Of a stretch of 6,228 bases of DNA, positions 1 through 6,228 are shown piece after piece (positions within the stretch are counted from its first letter, which is position 1; each line of letters opens with the position of its first letter). This DNA comes from an uncultured Collinsella sp. (GTDB lineage Bacteria > Actinomycetota > Coriobacteriia > Coriobacteriales > Coriobacteriaceae). The notes under the pieces were generated by a model. That model had not been told where the DNA came from and did not search any database. It saw only the letters and a list, made by a program, of their open reading frames with translations. The stretch spans positions 1-6,228 of the forward strand of contig USMR01000057.1 in NCBI GenBank assembly GCA_900555815.1. The letters run 5' to 3'. The translations under genes were made by a program, and so were the position numbers.

Positions 1-1667
1 TGGGCGCCGGCATGGTCTCGTCCTAGATCAACCGTATGAACGGCAAGGAGCCGGCCGTCTCCTACGACGACCGTCTGGACGACATCCTGGGCGAAACCTA
101 CGGCACCATGGTCTACCAGGAGCAGGTTATGCTCATCTCCGTTGAGATGTGCGGCTTCTCCAAGGGCGAATCGGACTCGCGTATCCGTAAGCCCGTGGCT
201 AAGAAAAAGATCAAGCTGCTCACGTCGACGGTGCTCCACTGGGAGGATGGCTCGGACGAGACCACCTACGACCACTGGATGAACGGCGCTATCAAGAACA
301 ACTACACGCGCGAGGTCGCCCAGAAGATTTGGGACGATGTTCTCGAATTCGCATCTTACGCCTTTAACAAGTCGCACTCTGCCGGCTACGCCATCCTGGT
401 TATGCAGACGGCGTGGCTCAAGGCGCATTATCCGCACGAGTACATGGCGGCCGTTCTGACGTCCTATACGGGCAAGACCGACAAGATCGTGCACTACGTC
501 TCGGCGTGCCGCCACGACGGCATCCCCGTGCTTTCGCCAGATGTCAACGAGTCCGGTACCGAGTTCACGGCTACCAAGGAAGGCGTGCGCTTTGGTTTGG
601 CTGGCATCCGCGGCGTGGGCACCGGCGTGGCGCAGGCGATTATCGCCGAGCGCGAGGCGGGCGGTCCGTTTAAGACGCTGCACGATTTTGTCGAGCGCGT
701 GGACTCGAGCCAGGCCAACCGTCGCGTGATCGAATCGCTCATCAAGGCAGGCGCCTTTGACTCAACGGGCTATCCGCGCCGCCAGATGATGCACTTTGTG
801 GACAAGAACAACCCCGAGAACATCATCGATGCCGCGGTAAAGCGCCAGAAAGATCGCGCGAGCGGCCAGACGTCGTTCTTCGACATGTTTGGTGATGTTG
901 AGGGTTCGGGCTTTGAGGTGAGCGTGCCCGATCCGGATGGCCAGGAATGGGACCGCCACCTTAAGTTGAGCCAGGAGAAGGAGGTTCTGGGCATCTATGT
1001 CTCGGACCACCCGCTGCGCCCGTTTGAGTATGCGCTAGCCAAGGCGCGCGACTTCTCGTTCTCGCAGATCGACACCGGATACGAGGTGCAAAACCCCACG
1101 GGTGGCACCATCAACCAGGAGATTCCCGAGGGCAAGGCGCTGTGGTGGGCCGGCATGGTCTCGAGCGTGTCCAAGCGCGTGACCAAAAACGGCGACCCCA
1201 TGGGCATCGTGCAGCTCGAAGACATGGAAGGCGAGGCCACGGTCGTGGTGTTCCCCAAGACCTACAAGGAGGCCGAGGGGTATCTGTATGGCGAGGTCGA
1301 TCCCGAGACCGGCGCGCAGCTGTCCGATGCGTTTGTGCGCATTAAGGGCAAGCTCGAGCGCTCGGACCGCGGCGACCAGATCATCGCGCAGGAGATTGTG
1401 CCGCTGGAGCTTAGCGAGGAGAAAAACAAGCCCAAGGTCTTTGAGGTCATGGTGCCCAACAGCCGATTTAGCCAGGGCAATATGGCGCGCCTGGCCACGG
1501 TGCTCACCACCAACCCGGGCGGCGACCGCGTGGAGATCTTTATTGAGCAAGTCGACGGGCGCGTGCTGCGTGCTGAGGTGCCGGCCAAGGTCAATGCACG
1601 CTCGATTCCGCTGCTGGCAGAGGCAAAGGCCATTGTGGGTAACCAAGGCCGCGTGACGGTTATCTAA
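1..1667 (+). CDS. dnaE: DNA polymerase III alpha subunit, 3' part, interrupted by an in-frame TAG
   Basis: This is the catalytic subunit of the replicative polymerase (family C), which acts at the fork with the sliding clamp and clamp loader. The 5' part (PHP domain, palm and catalytic aspartates, probably 600 or more residues) lies outside the window. Numbering from the Met codon at 36, the visible order is: ETYGTMVYQEQVM (20-32); RIRKPVAKKK (49-58), matching the LRRAMGKKK fingers motif of other DnaEs; NKSH (111-114) followed by QTAWLKAHYPHEY; helix-hairpin-helix region with GLAGIRGVG (187-195); a likely internal beta-clamp motif QTSFF (278-282); an OB-fold (about 370-457); and a C-terminal domain (about 465-543) ending at TAA. 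The reading frame continues upstream of 36 as G-A-G-M-V-S-S-stop-I-N-R, so the Met at 36 is not the native start, and no Shine-Dalgarno precedes it. Family assignment is very secure. Whether this copy works depends on the TAG at 24-26. Confidence 0.95.
24..26 (+). other. Premature amber codon inside dnaE
   Basis: Reading frame 3 from position 3 gives GAGMVSS, then TAG, then INRMNGKEP. This is continuous dnaE homology on both sides, so the codon replaces one residue rather than marking a gene boundary. Tyr (TAC or TAT) is the likely original, one base away. TAG is used as the genuine stop of two downstream genes (5158-5160 and 5686-5688), so genome-wide recoding of TAG is unlikely. A sequencing or assembly error near a contig edge is the simplest explanation for an essential gene; a real mutation or a second copy remains possible. 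Confidence 0.85.
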
Positions 1668-1685
1668 GCTACCCCGGGTGAGATT

Positions 1686-1693
1686 GGAGGAAG
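1686..1693 (+). promoter_or_regulatory. Ribosome binding site that sets the SNF2-gene start
   Basis: GGAGGAAG lies so that the GGAGG core (1686-1690) ends 5 nt before ATG 1696. The open frame extends up to a GTG at 1678, but that codon lies upstream of this strong Shine-Dalgarno, and the GTG at 1693 is too close to it. The ATG at 1696 is therefore preferred, making the protein 1154 rather than 1160 residues. Confidence 0.75.
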
Positions 1694-1695
1694 TG

Positions 1696-4600
1696 ATGGC
1701 GCAGGGGACGTTTGTGCAGGCGCTCCGGAAAGAGGCGGCGCTGAGCGGCACCTTTATGAAGGGTCGCTCGCTCATGCTCAACGGCGCCGTGCTGTCGATT
1801 GAGGACGGCGGCTCACGCTTCTCCAAAAACGTGACGGTTGAGGGCTCGGTGCGCGGTTCGCGCGGCGACCTGTACAAGACGCACGTGGCGCTCGACATGG
1901 ACGAGCACGAGGTGATCGACTACGACTGCGATTGCCCCGCCGCCTATCGTTACCCCGGTATGTGCAAGCACGCTATTGCCACGGCTCTGGCGTATTTGGA
2001 TGCCAGCGGCGCCGAGCCCGTCGAAGGTTTGCGCACGCCGGTCCGCACGTTTACGGCGCAGCCGAAACAACCCGCGCGCACCGCGCTCAAAGCGCCGGCC
2101 GTCAATCCCAACTTTCCCTTTCCGGCGCCCGTCCCCACGAGTCCCAGCCTCATGGCGGCGCTCTCCGATCTTTCGGACGCGCGCATGGATGAGCTGGCGA
2201 GCATGCGCCGCAAGCTCGCCGGCAGTGTGGATCCCGATGCCCCCAAGGCGGTGTTGGAGCCCTCGCTGGTGCCGTACTACAATCCACTGTTTGCCGACCG
2301 CTTTAGCTGGGCGCTCGAGCTTCGCATTCGCTGCGGTTCGGTGTCCTACGTGGTCAAGGACATCGACGGCATGGCCGATGCCTACGTGCGCGGCGGCACC
2401 TTCTCGTACGGCAAGAAGCTCACGTTTGTCCATACGCCCGAAGCCTTCGAAGACGTGTCGACAAAGCTGCTCAACCTTGTCGTGACGACAGTTGCCTATC
2501 TCGATGACATCACAAGCTCGCGTTCGGCGTCGTACGACTTTGCCCGCAGCGGTTTTGTCGCCGAGCGTCAGTTGCCGCTGTCCGAGCATAGCATCGTATA
2601 TGTGCTGGACCTGTTGCGCGGCCAGACCATCTCCTTTGAGCCCGCCTGGTCGCGGGGGATGACGACGCATCGCACCTATGACGTGGCGGTTGAGATGCCT
2701 CCGGAAGGGGAGGACGAGGCTCTGTCTAAGCGCCCACCGCTCCTTGCCGCCAAAATCGCGCCGGCGGCTGGCGGCAGCTACGATCTACGCCTGCCGGCCG
2801 ATGCATACTGCTTTGCTTCGGGCGACGTTGCCTATCTGGTCGACACTCGCCGTGCGCGCCGCGCCGATGTAGCGTTTGCCCAGCATGCGGCGCCGTCCCT
2901 ATCGCGCTTACTGCCCTGTCGCACGCCGATCCATATCGCTGTCGACCAGGTGGGGGAGTTCTGTCGTATGGCGCTGCCCATTTTGCGCGACTACACCGAC
3001 CTTACCGCGCCCGCCGTGCTCGACACCGTGGCGCCCGAGCCGAGCTTTGCCATGGCAATCGGTGTCGACGACGGGCTCGTGACCTGCAAGATTACGGTTT
3101 CCTACGGCGACTGGTCGGCAGATCTCTTTAGCCTGGGTGCTCCGGGAAGCCCCTTCGAAGAACAGCGCCCGGGCGTGCCGCCGCGCGACGAGATAGCAGA
3201 GTTTCGCGTTATGGACACGGCGGCCCTGTATTTCGACTTTTACGAGGGCGGCCTGGCGTTTGAGGAGCGCGACGACGAGAGCCTGTTCTGCTTGCTGACC
3301 GAGGGCCTGTCTGCCCTGTCCGAGCTGGGCGAGGTCATGCTCAGCGACCACCTACGCCAGATCTCGGTGCGCCCTGCGCCCAAGCTTTCGGTGCGTGCCA
3401 CCGTCAAGAGCAACCTGCTCGATGTTGAACTGGGCGCGAGCGGTCTTTCGGCGGCAGATCTTGCCATCTACCTCGACTCCTATAAGCGCCATCAAACGTT
3501 TGCGCGCCTTACGTCCGGCGACATCATTCGCCTGGACGAGGGCGCTCGAGCCGCGTTTGGCCTCGCCAAGGACCTGGGCGTCGATGCCGTCGACCTGCTC
3601 GACGGCGTGTCGCTTTCCGCATCGAGCACCCTGTTCGTCGATAGCATGCTCGCGCGCACGCCCGCGCTCGAGGCCGATCGCGACGCTGCGTTCCGCCGTA
3701 CCGTCGAGCGCCTGGACACGCTCGGCAAGATGGACTTTACGGTACCCGCCTCGCTCAAGGCCACGCTGCGTGGCTACCAGGTCGACGGCTACCAGTGGCT
3801 CGGCTCGCTTGAGCATCTGGGCCTCGGCGGTATCTTGGCCGACGATATGGGCCTGGGCAAAACGCTCCAGATGATCGCGCATATCCTGGTGCGCGTGGAG
3901 GCGCGGGACAACAAGCCCACGCTCGTGGTATGCCCGGCCTCACTCGTGTACAACTGGACTGCCGAGCTGGAGCGCTTTGCGCCCTCGCTGGATGTGTGCG
4001 CCATCGTGGGCGCCAAGGCTCAACGCCGCGTGCAGATAGCAGGCGCCGACGAGCATAACGTGGTCGTGACGTCGTATGACCTCATGCGCCGCGATATCGA
4101 CGAGTATGCCGAGCGGGACTTTGCCCGCGTGGTGCTCGATGAGGCCCAGTACATTAAAAACCCGCTCACCCAGGTGGCGCGCGCCGCAAAGCGCCTGCCT
4201 GCCGGCGTGCGCTTTGCCCTGACGGGCACGCCCATCGAAAACCGCCTATCCGAGCTCTGGAGCATCTTCGACTTTTTAATGCCGGGCCTGCTCGGCACGC
4301 GCGAGTCGTTTGCCAAGCGCTTCGAAAGCCCGGTCGAGCATGCCGAGGGCGACAGTGCCGCTCGCCTGCAAGCGCTCGTGTCGCCGTTTGTGTTGCGCCG
4401 TGTCAAGGAAGACGTGGTGGCCGACCTGCCCGAGAAGATCGAGGATACGGTCATGGCGCAGCTCACCGGCGAGCAGCGCAAACTCTACCTGGCCAACCAG
4501 GACCGCATCGCCCAACAGGTGCAGCATCGCGAGGCATCCGAGTTTAAGAAGGACAAGCTCAAGGTGCTCGCCGAGCTCACCAAGCTGCGCCAGATCTGCT

Positions 4601-5160
4601 GCGACCCGCGTCTGCACTACGAGGATTACAAGGCGGGGAGCGCCAAACTCGATACGTGCATGGAGCTCGTGCACGGCGCACTCGACGGCGGACATCGCAT
4701 CCTGTTGTTCAGCCAGTTTACGGGTATGCTCGATATTATCGGTAAGCGCCTGGCCAAGGAGGGCATCGCCTTCCTTAAGCTCACGGGCGCTTCGTCTAAG
4801 GAGAGCCGCGCCAAGATGGTCGCGCAGTTCCAAGCGGGCGAGGTTCCGGTCTTTTTGATTTCGCTCAAGGCGGGCGGCGTGGGCCTTAACTTGACGGCTG
4901 CCGACGTGGTCATCCACTACGACCCGTGGTGGAACGTGGCGGCGCAGGACCAAGCAACTGATCGTGCACACCGTATTGGCCAGCAGCATACCGTGACCGT
5001 GTACAAGCTCATCGCCAAGGACACGATCGAGGAACGCATTATGCAGATGCAGGAGTCCAAGCGCGACCTGGTCAACAGCGTACTCGGCGGCGACGGCATC
5101 TCGTCGGCACTGTTCACGCGCGAGGATGTTCTGGCGCTTCTCGGCGGCGACGGGCGCTAG
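1696..5160 (+). CDS. SWIM zinc-finger SNF2-family helicase/ATPase
   Basis: This is a complete 1154-aa ATP-driven double-stranded-DNA translocase of the bacterial SWIM-SNF2 type. The N-terminal SWIM zinc finger is C78-x-C80-x9-C90-x-H92. A Pro/Ala-rich linker follows (about 116-152), then the bacterial SNF2-associated region (from about 206, with YVVKDI and YGKKLTFVHTPEAF). The motor core starts at LRGYQVDGYQWL (691-702). Its motifs are DDMGLGKT (716-723, Walker Lys722), CPAS (746-749), DEAQ (815-818), LTGTPIEN (842-849), FSQF (1005-1008), SLKAGGVGLNL (from 1056), DPWWN (from 1076) and QATDRAHRIGQ with arginine fingers (1086-1096). All key residues are present, so it should be active. It starts 28 bp after the dnaE stop with no hairpin between, so the two are probably one transcript. 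Substrate and cellular role are not deducible; repair, recombination or removal of proteins from DNA are family-level guesses. It is not RapA, which has a different N-terminus and DEAH. Confidence 0.93.
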   Translation: MAQGTFVQALRKEAALSGTFMKGRSLMLNGAVLSIEDGGSRFSKNVTVEGSVRGSRGDLYKTHVALDMDEHEVIDYDCDCPAAYRYPGMCKHAIATALAYLDASGAEPVEGLRTPVRTFTAQPKQPARTALKAPAVNPNFPFPAPVPTSPSLMAALSDLSDARMDELASMRRKLAGSVDPDAPKAVLEPSLVPYYNPLFADRFSWALELRIRCGSVSYVVKDIDGMADAYVRGGTFSYGKKLTFVHTPEAFEDVSTKLLNLVVTTVAYLDDITSSRSASYDFARSGFVAERQLPLSEHSIVYVLDLLRGQTISFEPAWSRGMTTHRTYDVAVEMPPEGEDEALSKRPPLLAAKIAPAAGGSYDLRLPADAYCFASGDVAYLVDTRRARRADVAFAQHAAPSLSRLLPCRTPIHIAVDQVGEFCRMALPILRDYTDLTAPAVLDTVAPEPSFAMAIGVDDGLVTCKITVSYGDWSADLFSLGAPGSPFEEQRPGVPPRDEIAEFRVMDTAALYFDFYEGGLAFEERDDESLFCLLTEGLSALSELGEVMLSDHLRQISVRPAPKLSVRATVKSNLLDVELGASGLSAADLAIYLDSYKRHQTFARLTSGDIIRLDEGARAAFGLAKDLGVDAVDLLDGVSLSASSTLFVDSMLARTPALEADRDAAFRRTVERLDTLGKMDFTVPASLKATLRGYQVDGYQWLGSLEHLGLGGILADDMGLGKTLQMIAHILVRVEARDNKPTLVVCPASLVYNWTAELERFAPSLDVCAIVGAKAQRRVQIAGADEHNVVVTSYDLMRRDIDEYAERDFARVVLDEAQYIKNPLTQVARAAKRLPAGVRFALTGTPIENRLSELWSIFDFLMPGLLGTRESFAKRFESPVEHAEGDSAARLQALVSPFVLRRVKEDVVADLPEKIEDTVMAQLTGEQRKLYLANQDRIAQQVQHREASEFKKDKLKVLAELTKLRQICCDPRLHYEDYKAGSAKLDTCMELVHGALDGGHRILLFSQFTGMLDIIGKRLAKEGIAFLKLTGASSKESRAKMVAQFQAGEVPVFLISLKAGGVGLNLTAADVVIHYDPWWNVAAQDQATDRAHRIGQQHTVTVYKLIAKDTIEERIMQMQESKRDLVNSVLGGDGISSALFTREDVLALLGGDGR

Positions 5161-5188
5161 CCGCGCGCGGGGTGGGACTGCTGGAGTG

Positions 5189-5226
5189 GGCAGGACGGTC
5201 GACGCATTTTGGCCCGACCGCTTGCC
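5189..5226 (+). terminator. Imperfect hairpin after the SNF2 gene, without U-tract
   Basis: The left arm GGCAGG-A-CGGTCG (5189-5201) pairs with the right arm CGACCG-CT-TGCC (5215-5226). This gives 12 pairs, including one G-U, with a single bulged A at 5195 and a 13-nt loop. It begins 28 nt after the TAG of the helicase gene. The downstream bases (TGATCC) contain no T-run, so it is not a standard intrinsic terminator. It could stabilise the mRNA 3' end, act in a factor-dependent terminator, or form part of a leader for the next gene. Confidence 0.35.
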
Positions 5227-5313
5227 TGATCCGTTATGTGTTCATTTGCAATGCCGTGGATGGTTTGTCTGCCTTTGGGCATAAGAACCATCAAGAACAT
5301 TGGCACATCAGCA

Positions 5314-5320
5314 AAGGAGA
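5314..5320 (+). promoter_or_regulatory. Ribosome binding site of the superoxide reductase gene
   Basis: AAGGAGA ends 5 nt before ATG 5326. It decides the start: the frame is open back to an ATG at 5236, but that longer N-terminus (MCSFAMPWMV...) has no Shine-Dalgarno and no resemblance to the family, whereas MAKFFKDPDG fits. Confidence 0.85.
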
Positions 5321-5325
5321 ACATC

Positions 5326-5688
5326 ATGGCGAAATTCTTTAAGGACCCCGACGGTAAGCTCATTGCCGCCCTTGGCGACGACGTTGCGACCCCTGCCGGT
5401 TGCACGGAACTGACCGCAAACACTGAGGACGCGGCGCACGAGAAGCACGTGCCTGTTGTCGAGACCGAGCGCGACGGTCACGTGATTCGTGCACGCGTTG
5501 GCTCGGTCGAGCACCCCAGCCTGCCCGAACACTACATTGAGTGGATTGCGCTTGAGGCCGAGGGCCGCTTAGAGGTTCATTACCTTGAGCCCGGCATGAA
5601 ACCCGCGACGTTTTTCGCGGGCGGCTCCAAGACCGGTACCGTCTATGCCTATTGCAACCTGCACGGGCTGTGGTCCGCGACGTTCTAG
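5326..5688 (+). CDS. dfx: Desulfoferrodoxin-family superoxide reductase lacking the Cys4 iron centre
   Basis: This 120-aa cytoplasmic non-haem iron protein is expected to reduce superoxide to hydrogen peroxide, a typical defence of anaerobes. The catalytic square-pyramidal iron site is complete: H41 (in EKHVP), H63 (EHP), H69 (EHYIEW), C110 and H113 (CNLHGLW). The catalytic Glu-Lys pair is E39-K40. Residues 1-38 correspond in position to the small desulforedoxin domain of two-iron desulfoferrodoxins and keep the linker-type DAAHEKHVP junction. They contain a single cysteine (C26) instead of four, so the electron-relay Fe(SCys)4 centre cannot form. This resembles the class III arrangement described for Treponema pallidum; a rubredoxin or other reductase encoded elsewhere would supply electrons. 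The gene stands alone between two hairpins, so it is probably monocistronic. No clear sigma-70 promoter was recognised in the 165 bp upstream. The reading is secure; in vivo partners are unknown. Confidence 0.92.
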   Translation: MAKFFKDPDGKLIAALGDDVATPAGCTELTANTEDAAHEKHVPVVETERDGHVIRARVGSVEHPSLPEHYIEWIALEAEGRLEVHYLEPGMKPATFFAGGSKTGTVYAYCNLHGLWSATF

Positions 5689-5734
5689 GAGCGCGCCCCC
5701 GCTCGGGGTATCATAGCTAGCATATGCACATGCG

Positions 5735-5766
5735 AGCGCCGACTGCATCATGCGGCCGGCGCTTTT
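5735..5766 (+). terminator. Intrinsic terminator after the superoxide reductase gene
   Basis: AGCGCCG (5735-5741) pairs perfectly with CGGCGCT (5757-5763). After one A-C mismatch, CTGCA (5743-5747) pairs with TGCGG (5751-5755) through one G-U, closing a TCA loop. The T-run at 5763-5766 follows directly. The stem is strong and GC-rich with a short U-tract. It lies 46 nt past the stop codon and only 39 nt before the next ATG, so it may instead, or also, sit in the leader of the next gene. Confidence 0.65.
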
Positions 5767-5790
5767 ACTACGACAACGATGGTTTACGAC

Positions 5791-5797
5791 GGAAAGG
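5791..5797 (+). promoter_or_regulatory. Ribosome binding site of the nitrilase-fold gene
   Basis: GGAAAGG lies 8 nt before ATG 5806 and supports that start, which yields the family-typical MKLALAQID beginning. Confidence 0.65.
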
Positions 5798-5805
5798 GCT
5801 GAGCC

Positions 5806-6228
5806 ATGAAGCTCGCACTTGCACAGATCGATATGCGCCTGGGTGATATTGAGGGTATCTGCGGTCGCATCGAGGACCAGGCGCGCCTGGCCCATGAGCG
5901 CGGTGCGCGCGTGTTGTGCGTGCCGGCTCCGCTCTTTATGGGAGCCCTGCCCGGCGGCCTGGTGGGCGCTGCCGACTTTGAGCACGACATACTTGCCGGC
6001 TTGACCGGCGTCGCCGAGCGTATCCAAGAGCTCGATATGATCTGCATCGTGCCCGCGGCAGTTTCGTTTGAGGGCCAGCCCCTGCTCGACTACATGATGC
6101 TCAAGGACGGCCATGTGGTGCCGGCCCGTTCGAGCATCGCCCTGCAGCGCGGTGGGAACGGCGATGCCCGTTGGGCACCGCCGGTGTTCGACGTGGACGG
6201 CGTGCGCATTGCGGTGATCTTCGACCTG
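5806..6228 (+). CDS. nadE: NAD+ synthetase-like carbon-nitrogen hydrolase domain, N-terminal 141 aa, triad replaced
   Basis: The first 141 residues are in the window and the gene runs off the end. MKLALAQIDMRLGDIEG matches the first strand and helix of the nitrilase superfamily. The spacing through G46, P49, L52 and D57-F58 follows, without gaps, the PELxLTGYPPxDLL...DF segment typical of the glutaminase domain of glutamine-dependent NAD+ synthetase (NadE), which releases ammonia for the synthetase domain. The symbol is provisional, because the C-terminal SGGxDS ATP-pyrophosphatase domain would lie beyond the window. The expected catalytic Glu of FPEL is A41 (VPAPL). The Lys expected about eight residues after the DG turn is S110 (RSSIAL). 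The Cys expected after the VDGVRIAV strand aligns with D140 (IFDL). The domain looks catalytically dead as an amidase, so the enzyme may use free ammonia or the domain may be structural. A non-NadE nitrilase-like protein is the alternative. Confidence 0.62.
   Translation, partial: MKLALAQIDMRLGDIEGICGRIEDQARLAHERGARVLCVPAPLFMGALPGGLVGAADFEHDILAGLTGVAERIQELDMICIVPAAVSFEGQPLLDYMMLKDGHVVPARSSIALQRGGNGDARWAPPVFDVDGVRIAVIFDL

Noticed and set aside
36..38. Met codon at 36 as a true gene start
   Set aside because: DnaE homology continues upstream in frame, no Shine-Dalgarno precedes it, and a polymerase beginning here would lack its catalytic core.
1035..1898. Long minus-strand open frame opposite the dnaE/SNF2 junction
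   Set aside because: It lies opposite two clearly homologous coding regions, its translation is Arg/His/Leu-rich and unlike any family, and such frames are expected as shadows in GC-rich DNA.
1813..2670. Minus-strand open frame of 285 codons within the SNF2 gene
   Set aside because: This is a shadow of the high third-position GC in the helicase gene; no recognisable domain was seen in it.
4276..4989. Minus-strand open frame of 237 codons opposite the helicase motor core
   Set aside because: The + strand carries conserved motor motifs throughout this stretch, and the antisense product shows no family features.
1696..5160. SNF2 gene as part of a phage-defence island such as DISARM
   Set aside because: No methyltransferase, nuclease or other defence gene is adjacent; its neighbours are dnaE and a superoxide reductase, and it has the SWIM plus SNF2-associated architecture common in bacterial chromosomes.
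5227..5313. Promoter for the superoxide reductase gene
   Set aside because: TTGCAA (5246-5251) and CATAAG (5280-5285) are 28 nt apart, too far for a sigma-70 pair, and no better combination was found by eye.
5236..5325. Longer N-terminus for the superoxide reductase from ATG 5236
   Set aside because: There is no Shine-Dalgarno at 5236, whereas AAGGAGA precedes ATG 5326 and the shorter protein matches the family length.
5697..5708. CCCC-GCTC-GGGG mini-hairpin just after the superoxide reductase stop
   Set aside because: It has only four pairs and no T-run; the stronger hairpin at 5735-5766 is the better terminator.

Overview
The window suggests a GC-rich bacterium of the class Coriobacteriia (Actinomycetota), probably close to Collinsella. 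This is an inference from three things: strong G/C preference at third codon positions, the form of the DnaE polymerase (RIRKPVAKKK in place of the usual LRRAMGKKK, followed by an acidic/aromatic insertion), and the mix of anaerobe-type genes such as a superoxide reductase. No database search was possible. All four genes lie on the + strand.

Region 1 (1-1667) is the 3' part of dnaE, the replicative DNA polymerase III alpha subunit. It covers the end of the polymerase core, the tandem helix-hairpin-helix region, a beta-clamp-binding motif, an OB-fold and the C-terminal domain. The reading frame is clean from position 27 to the TAA, but an in-frame TAG at 24-26 sits where homologues are expected to have Tyr. 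The copy as given is therefore interrupted, either truly or by a sequence error near the window edge. Region 2 (1696-5160) begins 28 bp after dnaE and encodes a complete SWIM-zinc-finger SNF2-family ATPase of 1154 aa. The two genes look co-transcribed, which suggests a DNA-transaction role for the second.

Region 3 (5161-5325) is a 165-bp gap with an imperfect hairpin but no U-tract and no convincing promoter. It leads to a 120-aa superoxide reductase (5326-5688). This protein keeps all five ligands of the catalytic iron and the Glu-Lys pair, but lacks the Cys4 rubredoxin-like iron site of classical desulfoferrodoxin. Region 4 (5689-5805) holds a good intrinsic-terminator hairpin. It leads to the start of a nitrilase-superfamily gene resembling the glutaminase domain of NAD+ synthetase (5806 to the window end). 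In the visible 141 residues the expected Glu, Lys and Cys of the catalytic triad all appear to be replaced.

The window is mainly housekeeping and oxidative-defence content. I found no CRISPR array, mobile element, tRNA or rRNA, and no evidence of a multi-gene novel system. The points most worth a second look are the dnaE nonsense codon and the apparently dead amidase domain.
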